NCBI RefSeq assembly: GCF_021026315.1
Contig: NZ_JAJNCX010000011.1
Span: 135,257-199,256, forward strand
DNA from: Rhizobium sp. C4
Lineage (GTDB): Bacteria; Pseudomonadota; Alphaproteobacteria; Rhizobiales; Rhizobiaceae
Reading direction: 5' to 3'
DNA length: 64,000 nt
Below the pieces are notes generated by a model. The model ran no database searches. It was not told where the DNA came from and saw nothing but the letters and a program-made list of their open reading frames with translations. Below are positions 42,862 to 51,266 of the stretch, one piece after another. Every line of letters begins with the position of its first letter. Position 1 is the first letter of the stretch. Made by a program: the position numbers and the translations under genes.

Positions 42862-44268
42862 TCAAATCCGCCTGACATCGGTCAGACGACCGGTAATGGC
42901 GGCGGCCGCCGCCATGGCCGGGCTGACCAGATGGGTGCGCGCGCCCGGACCCTGACGCCCGACGAAGTTACGGTTGGAGGTGGAGGCGCAGCGTTCGCCG
43001 GGATTGACGAAATCGCCATTGAGCGCGGCGCACATCGAACAGCCGGAATCGCGCCATTCAAACCCGGCTTCCTGGAAGGTGCGGGCAAGCCCTTCCGCCT
43101 CGGCCTGCGCCTTAACCTCGGTCGAACCTGGAACGATGATTGCTGGCACGACCGACTTGCGGCCCTTCAGGATCGCGGCGGCGCTGCGCAGGTCCTCGAT
43201 GCGGCTGTTGGTGCAGGAGCCGATGAAGACGCGGTCGATCTTCAGCCCATCGAGCGGTGTTCCGGGCGCGAGATCCATATATTCCAGTGAGCGTGCCGCC
43301 GCCTTGCGCTTCTCCTCGCCTTCAAAGGAGGCCGGCTCCGGAACGCGGCCATCGATGGCCACCGCATCTTCCGGGCTGGTCCCCCATGTCACCATCGGCG
43401 CGATTTTGCTGCCGTCGATATGAACTTCCCGTTCGAATTCCGCATCTGCATCGCTCGGGACCTCTCGCCATTGGCTGAGCGCCACATCCCATTCCTGTTC
43501 CGAGGGCGCGAAGGTTCTGCCGCGCACGTAGTCAAAGGTGATCTCGTCGGGCGCGACCATGCCGAGCCGTGCGGCGGCCTCGATGGACATGTTGCAGAGC
43601 GTCAGGCGCGCCTCGATGGACATGTTGCGCACGGCCTGCCCTGCGAATTCGATCGCATGACCGCCGGCTCCGCCCGCACCGATCGTGCCGATCAGATAGA
43701 GCATCACGTCCTTGGCGGTAATACCCTGCGGCAGCACGCCATCGATCGTCACCCGCATGGTTTTCGGCCTGACCTGCCAGAGCGTCTGGGTCGCCAGAAC
43801 ATGCGCATTTTCGGATTGGCCGATTCCAAACGCGATGGCGCCGAGCGCGCCTTGCGTGGAGGTGTGGCTGTCGGAACAGACGATGGTGAGACCAGGCAGG
43901 GTGATACCCTGTTCGGGTGCCACGACATGGACGATGCCCTGTTCGCGTGACTTGAGCCCGAAATGGCGAAGGCCGCCCCACTCCATGTTGGCATCGAATG
44001 TTTCGATCATCGTTGCAATCGCCGGGCTCGCCGCATCGGCAAGCGCCCGACCGCGTGTCGGCACATAGTGGTCCGCGACACCAAAAATCTGCTTCGGCCG
44101 ACGCGGCATCAGCCCGCGGCGTTTCAGGTCGGCAAAGGCATGAAAGCTGCCTTCGTGAATCATGTCACGATCGATATAGAGCAGAGACGGACCCGAAGGA
44201 TGCCGAAGGATCTCATGCGCATCCCAGATCTTGCCCAACATGGTGCGCGGTGCTGACGCTTGCGCCAT
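42862..44268 (-). CDS. LeuC-like (aconitase-family large subunit) hydratase
   Basis: The 468-residue [4Fe-4S] hydratase has IVCSDSHTSTQGALGA, GSCTNSRIEDLRSAA and DSGCSMCAALNGD, giving the three cluster-binding cysteines. The family includes isopropylmalate dehydratase, citraconate hydratase and dimethylmaleate hydratase (DmdAB). It acts with the LeuD-like subunit in the cytoplasm to hydrate a C=C bond of a maleate-type dicarboxylate. Because the operon also has an ICL/PEP-mutase lyase, the product is probably a branched malate. Confidence 0.9.
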   Translation of the reverse strand: MAQASAPRTMLGKIWDAHEILRHPSGPSLLYIDRDMIHEGSFHAFADLKRRGLMPRRPKQIFGVADHYVPTRGRALADAASPAIATMIETFDANMEWGGLRHFGLKSREQGIVHVVAPEQGITLPGLTIVCSDSHTSTQGALGAIAFGIGQSENAHVLATQTLWQVRPKTMRVTIDGVLPQGITAKDVMLYLIGTIGAGGAGGHAIEFAGQAVRNMSIEARLTLCNMSIEAAARLGMVAPDEITFDYVRGRTFAPSEQEWDVALSQWREVPSDADAEFEREVHIDGSKIAPMVTWGTSPEDAVAIDGRVPEPASFEGEEKRKAAARSLEYMDLAPGTPLDGLKIDRVFIGSCTNSRIEDLRSAAAILKGRKSVVPAIIVPGSTEVKAQAEAEGLARTFQEAGFEWRDSGCSMCAALNGDFVNPGERCASTSNRNFVGRQGPGARTHLVSPAMAAAAAITGRLTDVRRI

Positions 44269-44349
44269 ATCCCAACCTCGAAAAATCGAACTGCTGTAAG
44301 AAGAGCCAGGGCATGGCTTTTGCCGTGGCTGCTGTCTTTTTCACGTCGT

Positions 44350-45285
44350 CTATGCGGCGCTCGAGTCTTGTCCAACAAAGGCCGCGGCAATCTCACCGAC
44401 GGGAGCGGCCCAGACGCCGTCATGCGAGAGCATGTAATCCAGCGCTTCCCGGAGATATTCGACGCGATACGGCATGCCGGAGACCCAGCTATGCAGCGGC
44501 AGGCTCATCACCCGGCCGCCATAATCCGCGGTTTCCCGATAAAGGACGTCAAAGCGATCCTTCACCTGCTGCACCCAGTCGGCCTCAGACTGGAAATATT
44601 CATCCGCGACGACCCGGTCATCGGTCTCATAAGCCATCGGCATGGCAAGCAATTCGCCGTTTGCCGTGCTCATCCGATAAGGAAGGTCGTCATTGGCCCA
44701 GTCGAGGCAGAACCGCACGCCGTTCTGCGCCAGAATATCCGGCGTGTTGAACCCCTGCGCCCGGCCGGGGGAAAGCCAGCCTTCAACGCTCTGGCCACTT
44801 TCCTTCCGCAGGAGCGCCAGCGCCTCCGACACAATCTGGTCCTCCGCCTCCGGCTCCAGCCCGGAGTGATGGACCTTGCCCATGTCGAGTCCATGGGCGA
44901 TCACTTCGTGCCCGCCGGCCACGACCGCCTTCAACACGGCGGGATAACGCTGCGCGATGATGCCGTTGATGGCGAAACTCGTTCGGAGGCCCTTCTCGCT
45001 CAGCAATCTCAGAACACGAAAGATTCCAACGCGATTGCCATAGTCCCGATTGGTGTAATATCGGAAATCGGGGTAAGGCATGGACAACGCGCCGGGGGCC
45101 TTGAACGGCTTGGACGGCATATCCAGCGGGAAATGCTGGACATGGGTGACGATAGACAGGGCGATTTTCGCGCCGTTCGGCCAGACAATCGGCTCGCGCT
45201 TGAACAGATCCGACCATTCGTAACGATCATGGTCCATGCCGTAATGGCGGGCGGGATACTTCAGGTAATCGTCAGGCATCGGCAT
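44350..45285 (-). CDS. PuuE-like deacetylase-fold enzyme, paralogue 2 (imidase/allantoinase type)
   Basis: The 311-residue protein has the polysaccharide-deacetylase (NodB) barrel: GAKIALSIVTHVQHFPL, the DYGNRVGIFRVLRLL turn, GGHEVIAHGLDMG (motif 2) and WLSPGRAQGF. The metal-binding DD of NodB deacetylases is absent, as in PuuE-type allantoinases and metal-independent cyclic imide hydrolases. It overlaps the preceding gene by one base (TGATG). A hydrolase of a cyclic amide, imide or ureide is the best guess. Confidence 0.78.
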   Translation of the reverse strand: MPMPDDYLKYPARHYGMDHDRYEWSDLFKREPIVWPNGAKIALSIVTHVQHFPLDMPSKPFKAPGALSMPYPDFRYYTNRDYGNRVGIFRVLRLLSEKGLRTSFAINGIIAQRYPAVLKAVVAGGHEVIAHGLDMGKVHHSGLEPEAEDQIVSEALALLRKESGQSVEGWLSPGRAQGFNTPDILAQNGVRFCLDWANDDLPYRMSTANGELLAMPMAYETDDRVVADEYFQSEADWVQQVKDRFDVLYRETADYGGRVMSLPLHSWVSGMPYRVEYLREALDYMLSHDGVWAAPVGEIAAAFVGQDSSAA

Positions 45286-46232
45286 CAGATCTGCCCTCCG
45301 TTCGCCTTGTGAGACTCCATCGCTGCGGTCATGGCGTCGTAGGCGCCGGATGCGTGATACGCGGCCGCGATCTCTCGCCCCGTCGTCTGCCAGACGCCCT
45401 CATGGCCTGCGATATAGTCTATGGCTTCGGCAAAGGCGTCGATGCGATGCGGCTGGCCGACGAGATAGGGATGAAGCGGAATGCACATGACCGTCCCGCT
45501 TTCGTTCCCTTCCTTGTAAAGCTGGTCGAACTGCCGCTTGATGATTTCGCCATAATGGCGCGGCGTGACCTTCTGCGTGTTGTACACGATCACATCGTTC
45601 ATCTCGAGCGAATAGGGCATCGAAATGAGGCGGCCGGACTTGACCTTGACCGGCATCGGCTGGTCGTCGTGAAACATGTCGCAGGTGTACTGGATGCCCG
45701 CTTCGGCGAGCAGATCCATGGTCCAGAAATTATTGGAAAGCGCCGGCGAGAGCCACCCGGCCAGCGTCTGCCCCGTATGCTTGCGAACCGTATCGAAGGC
45801 GTCGCGAATGATCTCGCGTTCCTGCTCCATGGTCATGTTGTAGACATAGCGGGTATTGTAGATTCCGTGCGAGAAGAATTCCCAGTCCCTGTCGCCGCAG
45901 GCCTTGATGATTTCGGGGTGATGCTCGCACAGCGCCACATTGAGCGACACGGAACCGCGGAACCCGGCACGGTCCATCGCCGCCATCATGCGCTGCCAGC
46001 CTGCACGATTGCCATAGTCGCGATGAGAATATTGCAGCACATCGGGATTGGGGCGTGCCCAAGGGGTGCGGGTCGGATTGTTCGGCGGATTGTATTCGTA
46101 GAATTCAATGTTCGGCGCGATCCAGACCGCGATCCGCTTCCCGCCGGGCCAGGTGATCTTAGGCCGGCCAGGCCAGGGTAGATAATCGTAGAGGCCGAGA
46201 TCGGATTTCATCTGCGTTGCGCCGTCAGCCAT
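45285..46232 (-). CDS. PuuE-like deacetylase-fold enzyme, paralogue 1
   Basis: This 315-residue homologue starts MADGATQMKSDLGLYDYLPW from the ATG at 46232, one base after the amidohydrolase stop (TGA-G-ATG). GGAGGCGCGC lies upstream inside that gene's end. The NodB core IAVWIAPNIEFYEYNPP, YGNRAGWQRMMAAM, FFSHGIYNTRY and WLSPALSNNFW matches paralogue 2 with moderate identity. The usual DD metal site is replaced by PN. Two related hydrolases in tandem suggest either a hetero-oligomer or two consecutive ring-openings. Confidence 0.78.
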   Translation of the reverse strand: MADGATQMKSDLGLYDYLPWPGRPKITWPGGKRIAVWIAPNIEFYEYNPPNNPTRTPWARPNPDVLQYSHRDYGNRAGWQRMMAAMDRAGFRGSVSLNVALCEHHPEIIKACGDRDWEFFSHGIYNTRYVYNMTMEQEREIIRDAFDTVRKHTGQTLAGWLSPALSNNFWTMDLLAEAGIQYTCDMFHDDQPMPVKVKSGRLISMPYSLEMNDVIVYNTQKVTPRHYGEIIKRQFDQLYKEGNESGTVMCIPLHPYLVGQPHRIDAFAEAIDYIAGHEGVWQTTGREIAAAYHASGAYDAMTAAMESHKANGGQI

Positions 46233-46233
46233 C

Positions 46234-46911
46234 TCAGCGCGCCTCCGGAGCATAGGCCTTGTACCAGGCAATAGCATCGGCAACCGGAATCACGTCGCCG
46301 TATTTGACCGAGATGTCGTAGAGATTGGCGAAATGCGGGCTTTCATGCTTGTCCGCCACGCATTCTTCCGGAACGATCACCCGGTATCCGCGCGAGATGG
46401 CGTCGACAACGCAAGCGCGTACGCAACCCGATGTCGATCCGCCCGTGATGACAACCGTGTCGCATTGATGCCAGATCATCAGCGATTGAAGATTGGTCTC
46501 GTGAAAGGGGGAAGCCATCCGCTTGTTGATGATGATGTCCCTAACCCGGTCGATCTTAAGCCGCGGATCGAATTCCGCGCGGCGCGAGCCGACCTTGATA
46601 TTTTGCAGCGAGTCCGGCGTGTTCGTGCGCGTGCCCCAGACGCCACAATCTTCGCCGGATTCCATATAGGCGACATAGGTCCAGGTAATAGGCAGGCTCT
46701 TCGCGCGTGCCAGTTCTGAGAGCGTGTTCACATATTCGAGCTGCTGTGGATCTGTCTCATAGGCGGTGACGAATTCGCCGACCGCGGTGTAGGCGCATTG
46801 CAAGTCGATATTGACGAGCATTGGCTTACGGCCAAACCCGAATTTACGCCGTGTTGGATTGGCCTTGGCGTTTTCAAAGAGCTGGCGCGCGGTGAGAGAC
46901 GACGTTTCCAT
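46234..46911 (-). CDS. Isochorismatase-family cysteine amidohydrolase
   Basis: The 225-residue protein has the catalytic triad of cysteine hydrolases: Asp in LVNIDLQCAY (about residue 36), Lys in IINKRMASPF and Cys in STSGCVRACVVDA. Maleamate amidase, N-carbamoylsarcosine amidase, ureidoacrylate amidase and nicotinamidase share this fold. It is the first gene of the cassette B operon, whose products overlap by one to a few bases. It should hydrolyse the half-amide formed by ring opening of the PuuE-like substrate, releasing ammonia. Confidence 0.85.
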   Translation of the reverse strand: METSSLTARQLFENAKANPTRRKFGFGRKPMLVNIDLQCAYTAVGEFVTAYETDPQQLEYVNTLSELARAKSLPITWTYVAYMESGEDCGVWGTRTNTPDSLQNIKVGSRRAEFDPRLKIDRVRDIIINKRMASPFHETNLQSLMIWHQCDTVVITGGSTSGCVRACVVDAISRGYRVIVPEECVADKHESPHFANLYDISVKYGDVIPVADAIAWYKAYAPEAR

Positions 46912-47009
46912 GACAGTGCCCTGTTTATTGTTTCAAGCAGTGCAGAGAAGCTGCGAAAAGCCCTTAAAAACAGGCTATCGCAGCGAGAGCGATTACCCAT
47001 AATGTTATT

Positions 47010-47025
47010 ACTTTATATCTTTTGT
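47010..47025 (-). promoter_or_regulatory. Possible operator half-site before the cassette B operon
   Basis: ACTTTATATCTTTTGT shares ATATCTTT with the 24-bp palindrome at 32622-32645 and lies about 100 bases before the first gene. This supports a shared HutC-type regulator but rests on eight bases. Confidence 0.35.
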
Positions 47026-47559
47026 AAAGGGGGGAATTGCAAACTGCATAACGCTGTTTGGAGCGTCGCCGCCGTTTAGGGCGTTTGACCATTTGACGGA
47101 AACATGTCTTGCGTTGGTGGCGTTGCCTCAAACGCAGGTGAGATCTGGGCAATAGTCTATGGGCATGAATGCAGAAGCGTCCGCCCAATATGAACGCCGC
47201 CGCTTTGCGGCTGAGGTCACTGCGCATGCGCAATGACTCAGTTGCCGGATGAGTCGCTGCCGGTCGTCGTGCAGTCGCTTCTCGCTTTGAATATCCGCGC
47301 TATCAGGTTCTTGGCGGACGAGGCGCCCGACTTCAAATGTTATCCGCACCCCCTCCGGCAACAAACCATCAAATACGACAAACGCCGCTACAAACGGCGC
47401 AACCGGATCGAAATCATGTTCGGGCGTCTTAAAGACTGGCGGCGTGTCGCTACCCGCTACGATAGGTGCCCGATGGCCTTCCTCTCCGCCATCGCTCTCG
47501 CTGCAACCGTTATCTTCTGGCTCTGATCAACGAGTCCTGAACCTAGAAACGAGACGACG
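47026..47559. other. Spacer with an IS remnant between cassettes B and C
   Basis: No gene is complete here. The right part (47376-47526) is a transposase tail, reported separately. The left part shows no significant structure; an unexplained frame on the minus strand (47128-47364) is not recognisable. Confidence 0.4.
47376..47526 (+). pseudogene. Truncated IS5-family transposase, C-terminal end only
   Basis: The frame ends with KYDKRRYKRRNRIEIMFGRL, then KDWRRVATRYDRCPMAFLSA and AATVIFWL, the conserved end of an IS5-type transposase containing the RxxIExxFxxLK motif. The upstream part of the gene is missing. It is a different element from the intact IS at 6164-7004 (whose tail reads RNAVERFFNKLK). 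The family name below IS5 is not certain. Confidence 0.75.
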
Positions 47560-47733
47560 ATGAAAGCGGAAATAATTTCCGCATCCGCCGGGCGGCACTC
47601 CCCGACGAAGACATCTTCGTCAAGCCGCTTGAATTTCGAAAGTGCGGGCGGTTCAGAAGCCCGCACCGCACATGATCACGAGATCACCAATGTCGTCAGC
47701 GTTGCCGAGCAATATTCCAACATCGATCTATAG
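47560..47733 (+). CDS. Small hypothetical protein (57 residues)
   Basis: An ATG at 47560 opens a short frame ending at the TAG 47731-47733, with a serine-rich middle and a C-terminal VSVAEQYSNIDL. No ribosome binding site is obvious. It may be a chance frame in the IS flank. Confidence 0.15.
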   Translation: MKAEIISASAGRHSPTKTSSSSRLNFESAGGSEARTAHDHEITNVVSVAEQYSNIDL

Positions 47734-47753
47734 CGATAACCTCTGAATGTCGA

Positions 47754-49772
47754 TCAAGCCTGCTGCTCCTTATCCCTCGGTTCGCGGCGTGACTCTGCAA
47801 AACGTGCATACCAGTCGATCGCCTCGGGATTGCGCATTGAGCCAAAATTGACGGAGGTAGCCGCCGGATGCCCCATCAATAGCTTGCGTACCGGGATTTC
47901 CATTTTCTTGCCCGTAAGCGTGTAAGGGATATCCGGTGTTTCGATGACGACATCCGGAACATGGCGAGGACTTCTCTCCTTTTGCAACCGGCGTTTGATC
48001 TGCGAGATCAGCTTGTCATCAAGCTCCTGCTTGCCATCGAGTTTGACAAACAATGGCATGAAGTAGCCGCCGTTTTCCTCTTCAATGCAAACCACGAGGC
48101 TATCTGCAACGCCTTCGATCTGCTCAAGCGTCCGATAGATCTCAGCTGAGCCAATGCGGACACCGAACCGGTTAAGTGTCGCGTCCGATCGTCCATGAAC
48201 GATGCAGCTTCCCCGCTCCGTGACGGTAATGCGGTCACCATGGCACCAGACGCCCGGATAAGTCTCAAAATAGGAGGCACGGTAGCGTTCGAAATTCTCG
48301 TCGCCCCACAAGAAAAGCGGCATGGATGGCATCGGCTTTCTGATCACAAGTTCACCGGGCACTCCTACCAACAACGCGCCGTTTTCGTCATAGGAATGCA
48401 AATCAACGCCGAGTGCGCGCGCCTGGATTTCGCCAGCGTAGACGGGCAAGACAGGCACGCCGGCGACCAGCCCCGAACAAAACTCAGTCCCCCCGGATTG
48501 TGATGTGACCCAGAGATCCGGCTTTACGTTACTGTACAGCCAAGCAAAGGTTTCAGGTGTCGCCGGTGACCCAACAAGGAAAATGTTTTCCAATCGACTG
48601 AAGTCAGCTTTTGTTTTGGGGGAGATATTCTGGGAAGCCATGAGTTGGACAGAGGTGGGACTTGTGCCTAGCGATTGCGCGCCCGTTTCGGCAGCCAATT
48701 CCCAAAGCATCCCTGCGTCGGGAAATGCGGGGTGTCCGTCGTAAAGGACGGCGGTTCCGTTCATCAACGGAGCCCACATGAGCGTGTTCCACATCATCCA
48801 ACCCGTGGTTGTATAGAAGCACATCACGCCGCCGGGCTTCAAATCCAGATGGAACGCTGCGGATTTGTAATGCTCAAGCAGAATGCCGAGGTGGCCATGT
48901 AAGATCGGTTTGGGGAGTCCTGTGGTGCCGGAGGAGAACAATATCCAGAGCGGATGATCCCCCGAGACATACTCATAGCGAAAGCCCTCGGCGGAAGACG
49001 GCTGTTTCTCAACCAGCGACGGCCAGCGCAGAATCGCTCGCCCAAAGTCTGGCAGGGCCTCCGTTATCTCAAGATAGTCCAACCAGATTACTGTTTCGAC
49101 ACTCTCCAACGCGCTGACTATGGACTTAATCTGCTCGGTCCGGCCGAAATCCTTGCCTCCATAGCGATAGCCGTCTGCGACGAAAAGTATCTTTGGCCCG
49201 GTTTGGGTAAATCGGTCGATGACTGTGCTAGCACCGAATTCTGGTGCAGCAGTTGACCAAACGGCTCCAATAGCTGCCGTCGCCAGCATCGCTAGCACTG
49301 TTTCTGGAATATTGGGCATGTAGGCTGCCACCCGATCCCCGGGCTTCACACCGAGAGCACGCAACTTCGTCGCGATTTCATGCACATCGCGAACGACCTC
49401 GGCCCAACTCATGGCTTGCAGGGGGCGTAGTTCGGATTTGTGCAGCAGGAAGGGCCGGTCAGGGTCTCCATCTTCGGCACAGCGTAAGACATGCTCAGTG
49501 TAATTTACCCGTGCGCCAGGAAACCATTTGGCCCCCGGCATGACCCGCTTCTCAAGTACAGAGCTTGTCTGCGTGATCGAGTGTATTTCGAAATAATCCC
49601 AAATGATCTGCCAAAACGCTTCGATCTCAGTAGCAGACCACGACCAGAGTTCCTCATAGGTCGCGAATTCAAGTTGGCGCTCAGCCTTCAGCCAATCCAA
49701 GAATTTCGAGATATTTGAACCGGCGATGTAATCATTTGAACCTGTCCAAAGAAGCTCTCCCTGTTCAGTCAT
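47754..49772 (-). CDS. Acetoacetyl-CoA synthetase-like beta-keto acid:CoA ligase
   Basis: From the ATG at 49772 (GGGAGG 13 bases upstream) the product has 672 residues, the usual length for the family. Visible motifs are LFSSGTTGLPKPILHGHLG (phosphate loop, about residue 275), TTTGWMMWNTLMWAP, VTSQSGGTEFCSG, GDRITVTERGSCIVHGRSD (A7-A8) and GKKMEIPVRKLL near the end (catalytic Lys region). Such ligases activate beta-keto acids (acetoacetate is the reference) to CoA esters. The operator-carrying promoter region is shared with the divergent aminotransferase operon. Together these suggest the keto acid comes from a beta-amino acid. Confidence 0.9.
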   Translation of the reverse strand: MTEQGELLWTGSNDYIAGSNISKFLDWLKAERQLEFATYEELWSWSATEIEAFWQIIWDYFEIHSITQTSSVLEKRVMPGAKWFPGARVNYTEHVLRCAEDGDPDRPFLLHKSELRPLQAMSWAEVVRDVHEIATKLRALGVKPGDRVAAYMPNIPETVLAMLATAAIGAVWSTAAPEFGASTVIDRFTQTGPKILFVADGYRYGGKDFGRTEQIKSIVSALESVETVIWLDYLEITEALPDFGRAILRWPSLVEKQPSSAEGFRYEYVSGDHPLWILFSSGTTGLPKPILHGHLGILLEHYKSAAFHLDLKPGGVMCFYTTTGWMMWNTLMWAPLMNGTAVLYDGHPAFPDAGMLWELAAETGAQSLGTSPTSVQLMASQNISPKTKADFSRLENIFLVGSPATPETFAWLYSNVKPDLWVTSQSGGTEFCSGLVAGVPVLPVYAGEIQARALGVDLHSYDENGALLVGVPGELVIRKPMPSMPLFLWGDENFERYRASYFETYPGVWCHGDRITVTERGSCIVHGRSDATLNRFGVRIGSAEIYRTLEQIEGVADSLVVCIEEENGGYFMPLFVKLDGKQELDDKLISQIKRRLQKERSPRHVPDVVIETPDIPYTLTGKKMEIPVRKLLMGHPAATSVNFGSMRNPEAIDWYARFAESRREPRDKEQQA

Positions 49773-49870
49773 GTGAGCTTGTCCTCCCTGTTTAAAAGCA
49801 GTGCGGCGAAACGGCTGATCCACTTGGATCGATAGAAAAATAGCCTTCTCAATCACCTCACCTAGACAGC

Positions 49871-49888
49871 GTACAATAAATCCTGTAC
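49871..49888. promoter_or_regulatory. TetR-type operator between the ligase and aminotransferase operons
   Basis: GTACAATAAATCCTGTAC has GTACA and TGTAC arms and lies 17 bases before the GTG start of the plus-strand operon. It belongs to the set at 54559, 58077 and 54343. Confidence 0.5.
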
Positions 49889-49904
49889 GTCGTTCAAGGA
49901 AATT

Positions 49905-51248
49905 GTGGTGAAGAAGACACGGAGTACGAAATTGGGGCAGATGGAAAACAGTCCGTTGGCTCTGGCTCTGGCAGTGGAAGAGGCGGTCCAGGCCTTTGCA
50001 CGCCGTAACCCCGCCAGCGCTGCCCAATTTTCAAAGGCAAGCAACGTGATGCCGGGGGGCAACACCCGGAGCGTTCTTTTCTACGCACCCTTCCCGCTTG
50101 CAATGGAGCGGGGAGATAAAGCAACTCTGTGGGATCTCGACGGACACCGCTACGACGATCTTCTCGCGGAATACACCGCCGGCATTTATGGACATTCCGA
50201 CGATCTCATTCTCGACGCGATCCGAAGAGCACTGAATGACGGTCTGAATCTATCTGGCCACAATAGGCTCGAAGCCGAGCTCGCTTTCGAAATCTGTAAC
50301 CGGATTCCGTCGATTGAACTTGTCCGCTTCACAAACTCTGGCACGGAAGCCAATCTTATGGCGATCGCGCTGTCGAAGGTCGCAACGGGCCGTTCCAAGA
50401 TCTTGGTTTTTGATGGAGCCTATCATGGAAGCGCACTCAGTTTCACGGGTGGCGCATCGTCTCCGATCAACGTGCCGCACGACTTCATCATAAGCTGTTA
50501 CAATGATGGAGAAGCTGCCATCGAACTGATCCGCAAACATCAGGCGGATTTGGCTGCCGTCCTCGTCGAGCCCATGCTTGGTGCCGGCGGATGCGTTCCA
50601 GGGGATCCAGAATTCCTATGGACCCTACGCAGGCTTACGGAAGAAGTTGGCGCTCTTCTTATTTTTGATGAAGTGATGACGTCGAGGCTCGCTTTCGGCG
50701 GAAGACAGTCGTCGCTCGGCATAAAGCCGGACCTTACAGTCATTGGGAAGTATTTTGGAGGTGGCCTTTCGTTTGGTGCCTTCGGTGGACGTGCAGATAT
50801 AATGGGGCGCTTCGATCCGAGCCGAAGTGGCGCGCTGTCCCACCCCGGAACCTTCAACAACAATACCTTGACGATGGCAGCGGGATTGGCTGGCCTCCGG
50901 GGCAGGCTTTCCCAGCAGGCCCTCACAGCGCTCAACGAGCGCGGCGACACGCTGCGGAACGAACTAAACGCCGCCTTTTGCGCTGCCTCCTTCCCGATGA
51001 ACGTCACAGGCCTCGGCTCGCTCATGAACGTTCACGCAATCTCAGCGACTGTTCGGAACGCAGATGATCTTGTTGGTCAGGACGAGAACCTTAAGCGGTT
51101 GTTCTTCTTCGACATGCTGGAAGAAGGAATTTATCTGGCGCGCAGAGGCTTGATCGCCTTGTCACTCCCCATTGGCAACGCGGAAACCGGACGCCTGATG
51201 GCTGCGGTCAAACGTTTCATCGATCGTCGCAAGAAGTTGCTGGTCTAA
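49905..51248 (+). CDS. Class III aminotransferase, beta-phenylalanine/beta-amino acid type
   Basis: This PLP enzyme of 447 residues is related to glutamate-1-semialdehyde aminomutase. The order VMPGGNTRSVLFYAPFPL, then LLAEYTAGIYGHS and LNLSGHNRLEAEL, FTNSGTEANLMA, IFDEVMTSRLAFGG and LTVIGKYFGGGLSFGAF (Schiff-base lysine) matches beta-phenylalanine aminotransferases of Variovorax/Mesorhizobium as I know them. It starts at a GTG with AAGGA five bases upstream, and an in-frame ATG exists at 49941. It should convert a beta-amino acid to a beta-keto acid, which the divergent ligase can activate. Heme biosynthesis is unlikely given the operon. Confidence 0.85.
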   Translation: MVKKTRSTKLGQMENSPLALALAVEEAVQAFARRNPASAAQFSKASNVMPGGNTRSVLFYAPFPLAMERGDKATLWDLDGHRYDDLLAEYTAGIYGHSDDLILDAIRRALNDGLNLSGHNRLEAELAFEICNRIPSIELVRFTNSGTEANLMAIALSKVATGRSKILVFDGAYHGSALSFTGGASSPINVPHDFIISCYNDGEAAIELIRKHQADLAAVLVEPMLGAGGCVPGDPEFLWTLRRLTEEVGALLIFDEVMTSRLAFGGRQSSLGIKPDLTVIGKYFGGGLSFGAFGGRADIMGRFDPSRSGALSHPGTFNNNTLTMAAGLAGLRGRLSQQALTALNERGDTLRNELNAAFCAASFPMNVTGLGSLMNVHAISATVRNADDLVGQDENLKRLFFFDMLEEGIYLARRGLIALSLPIGNAETGRLMAAVKRFIDRRKKLLV

Positions 51249-51266
51249 GAAAAAAGGAACATCAAA

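Noticed and set aside
42234..44268. LeuC/LeuD genes as leucine biosynthesis genes
   Set aside because: No leuA, leuB or other leucine gene is present and both lie in a catabolic operon with an importer and a C-C lyase.
47128..47364. A minus-strand frame of 78 codons in the IS flank
   Set aside because: It has no ribosome binding site or recognisable motif and sits in a region of IS debris.
49905..51248. Glutamate-1-semialdehyde aminomutase for heme synthesis
   Set aside because: The sequence order fits beta-amino acid aminotransferases better, and alphaproteobacteria usually make aminolevulinate by the glycine route.
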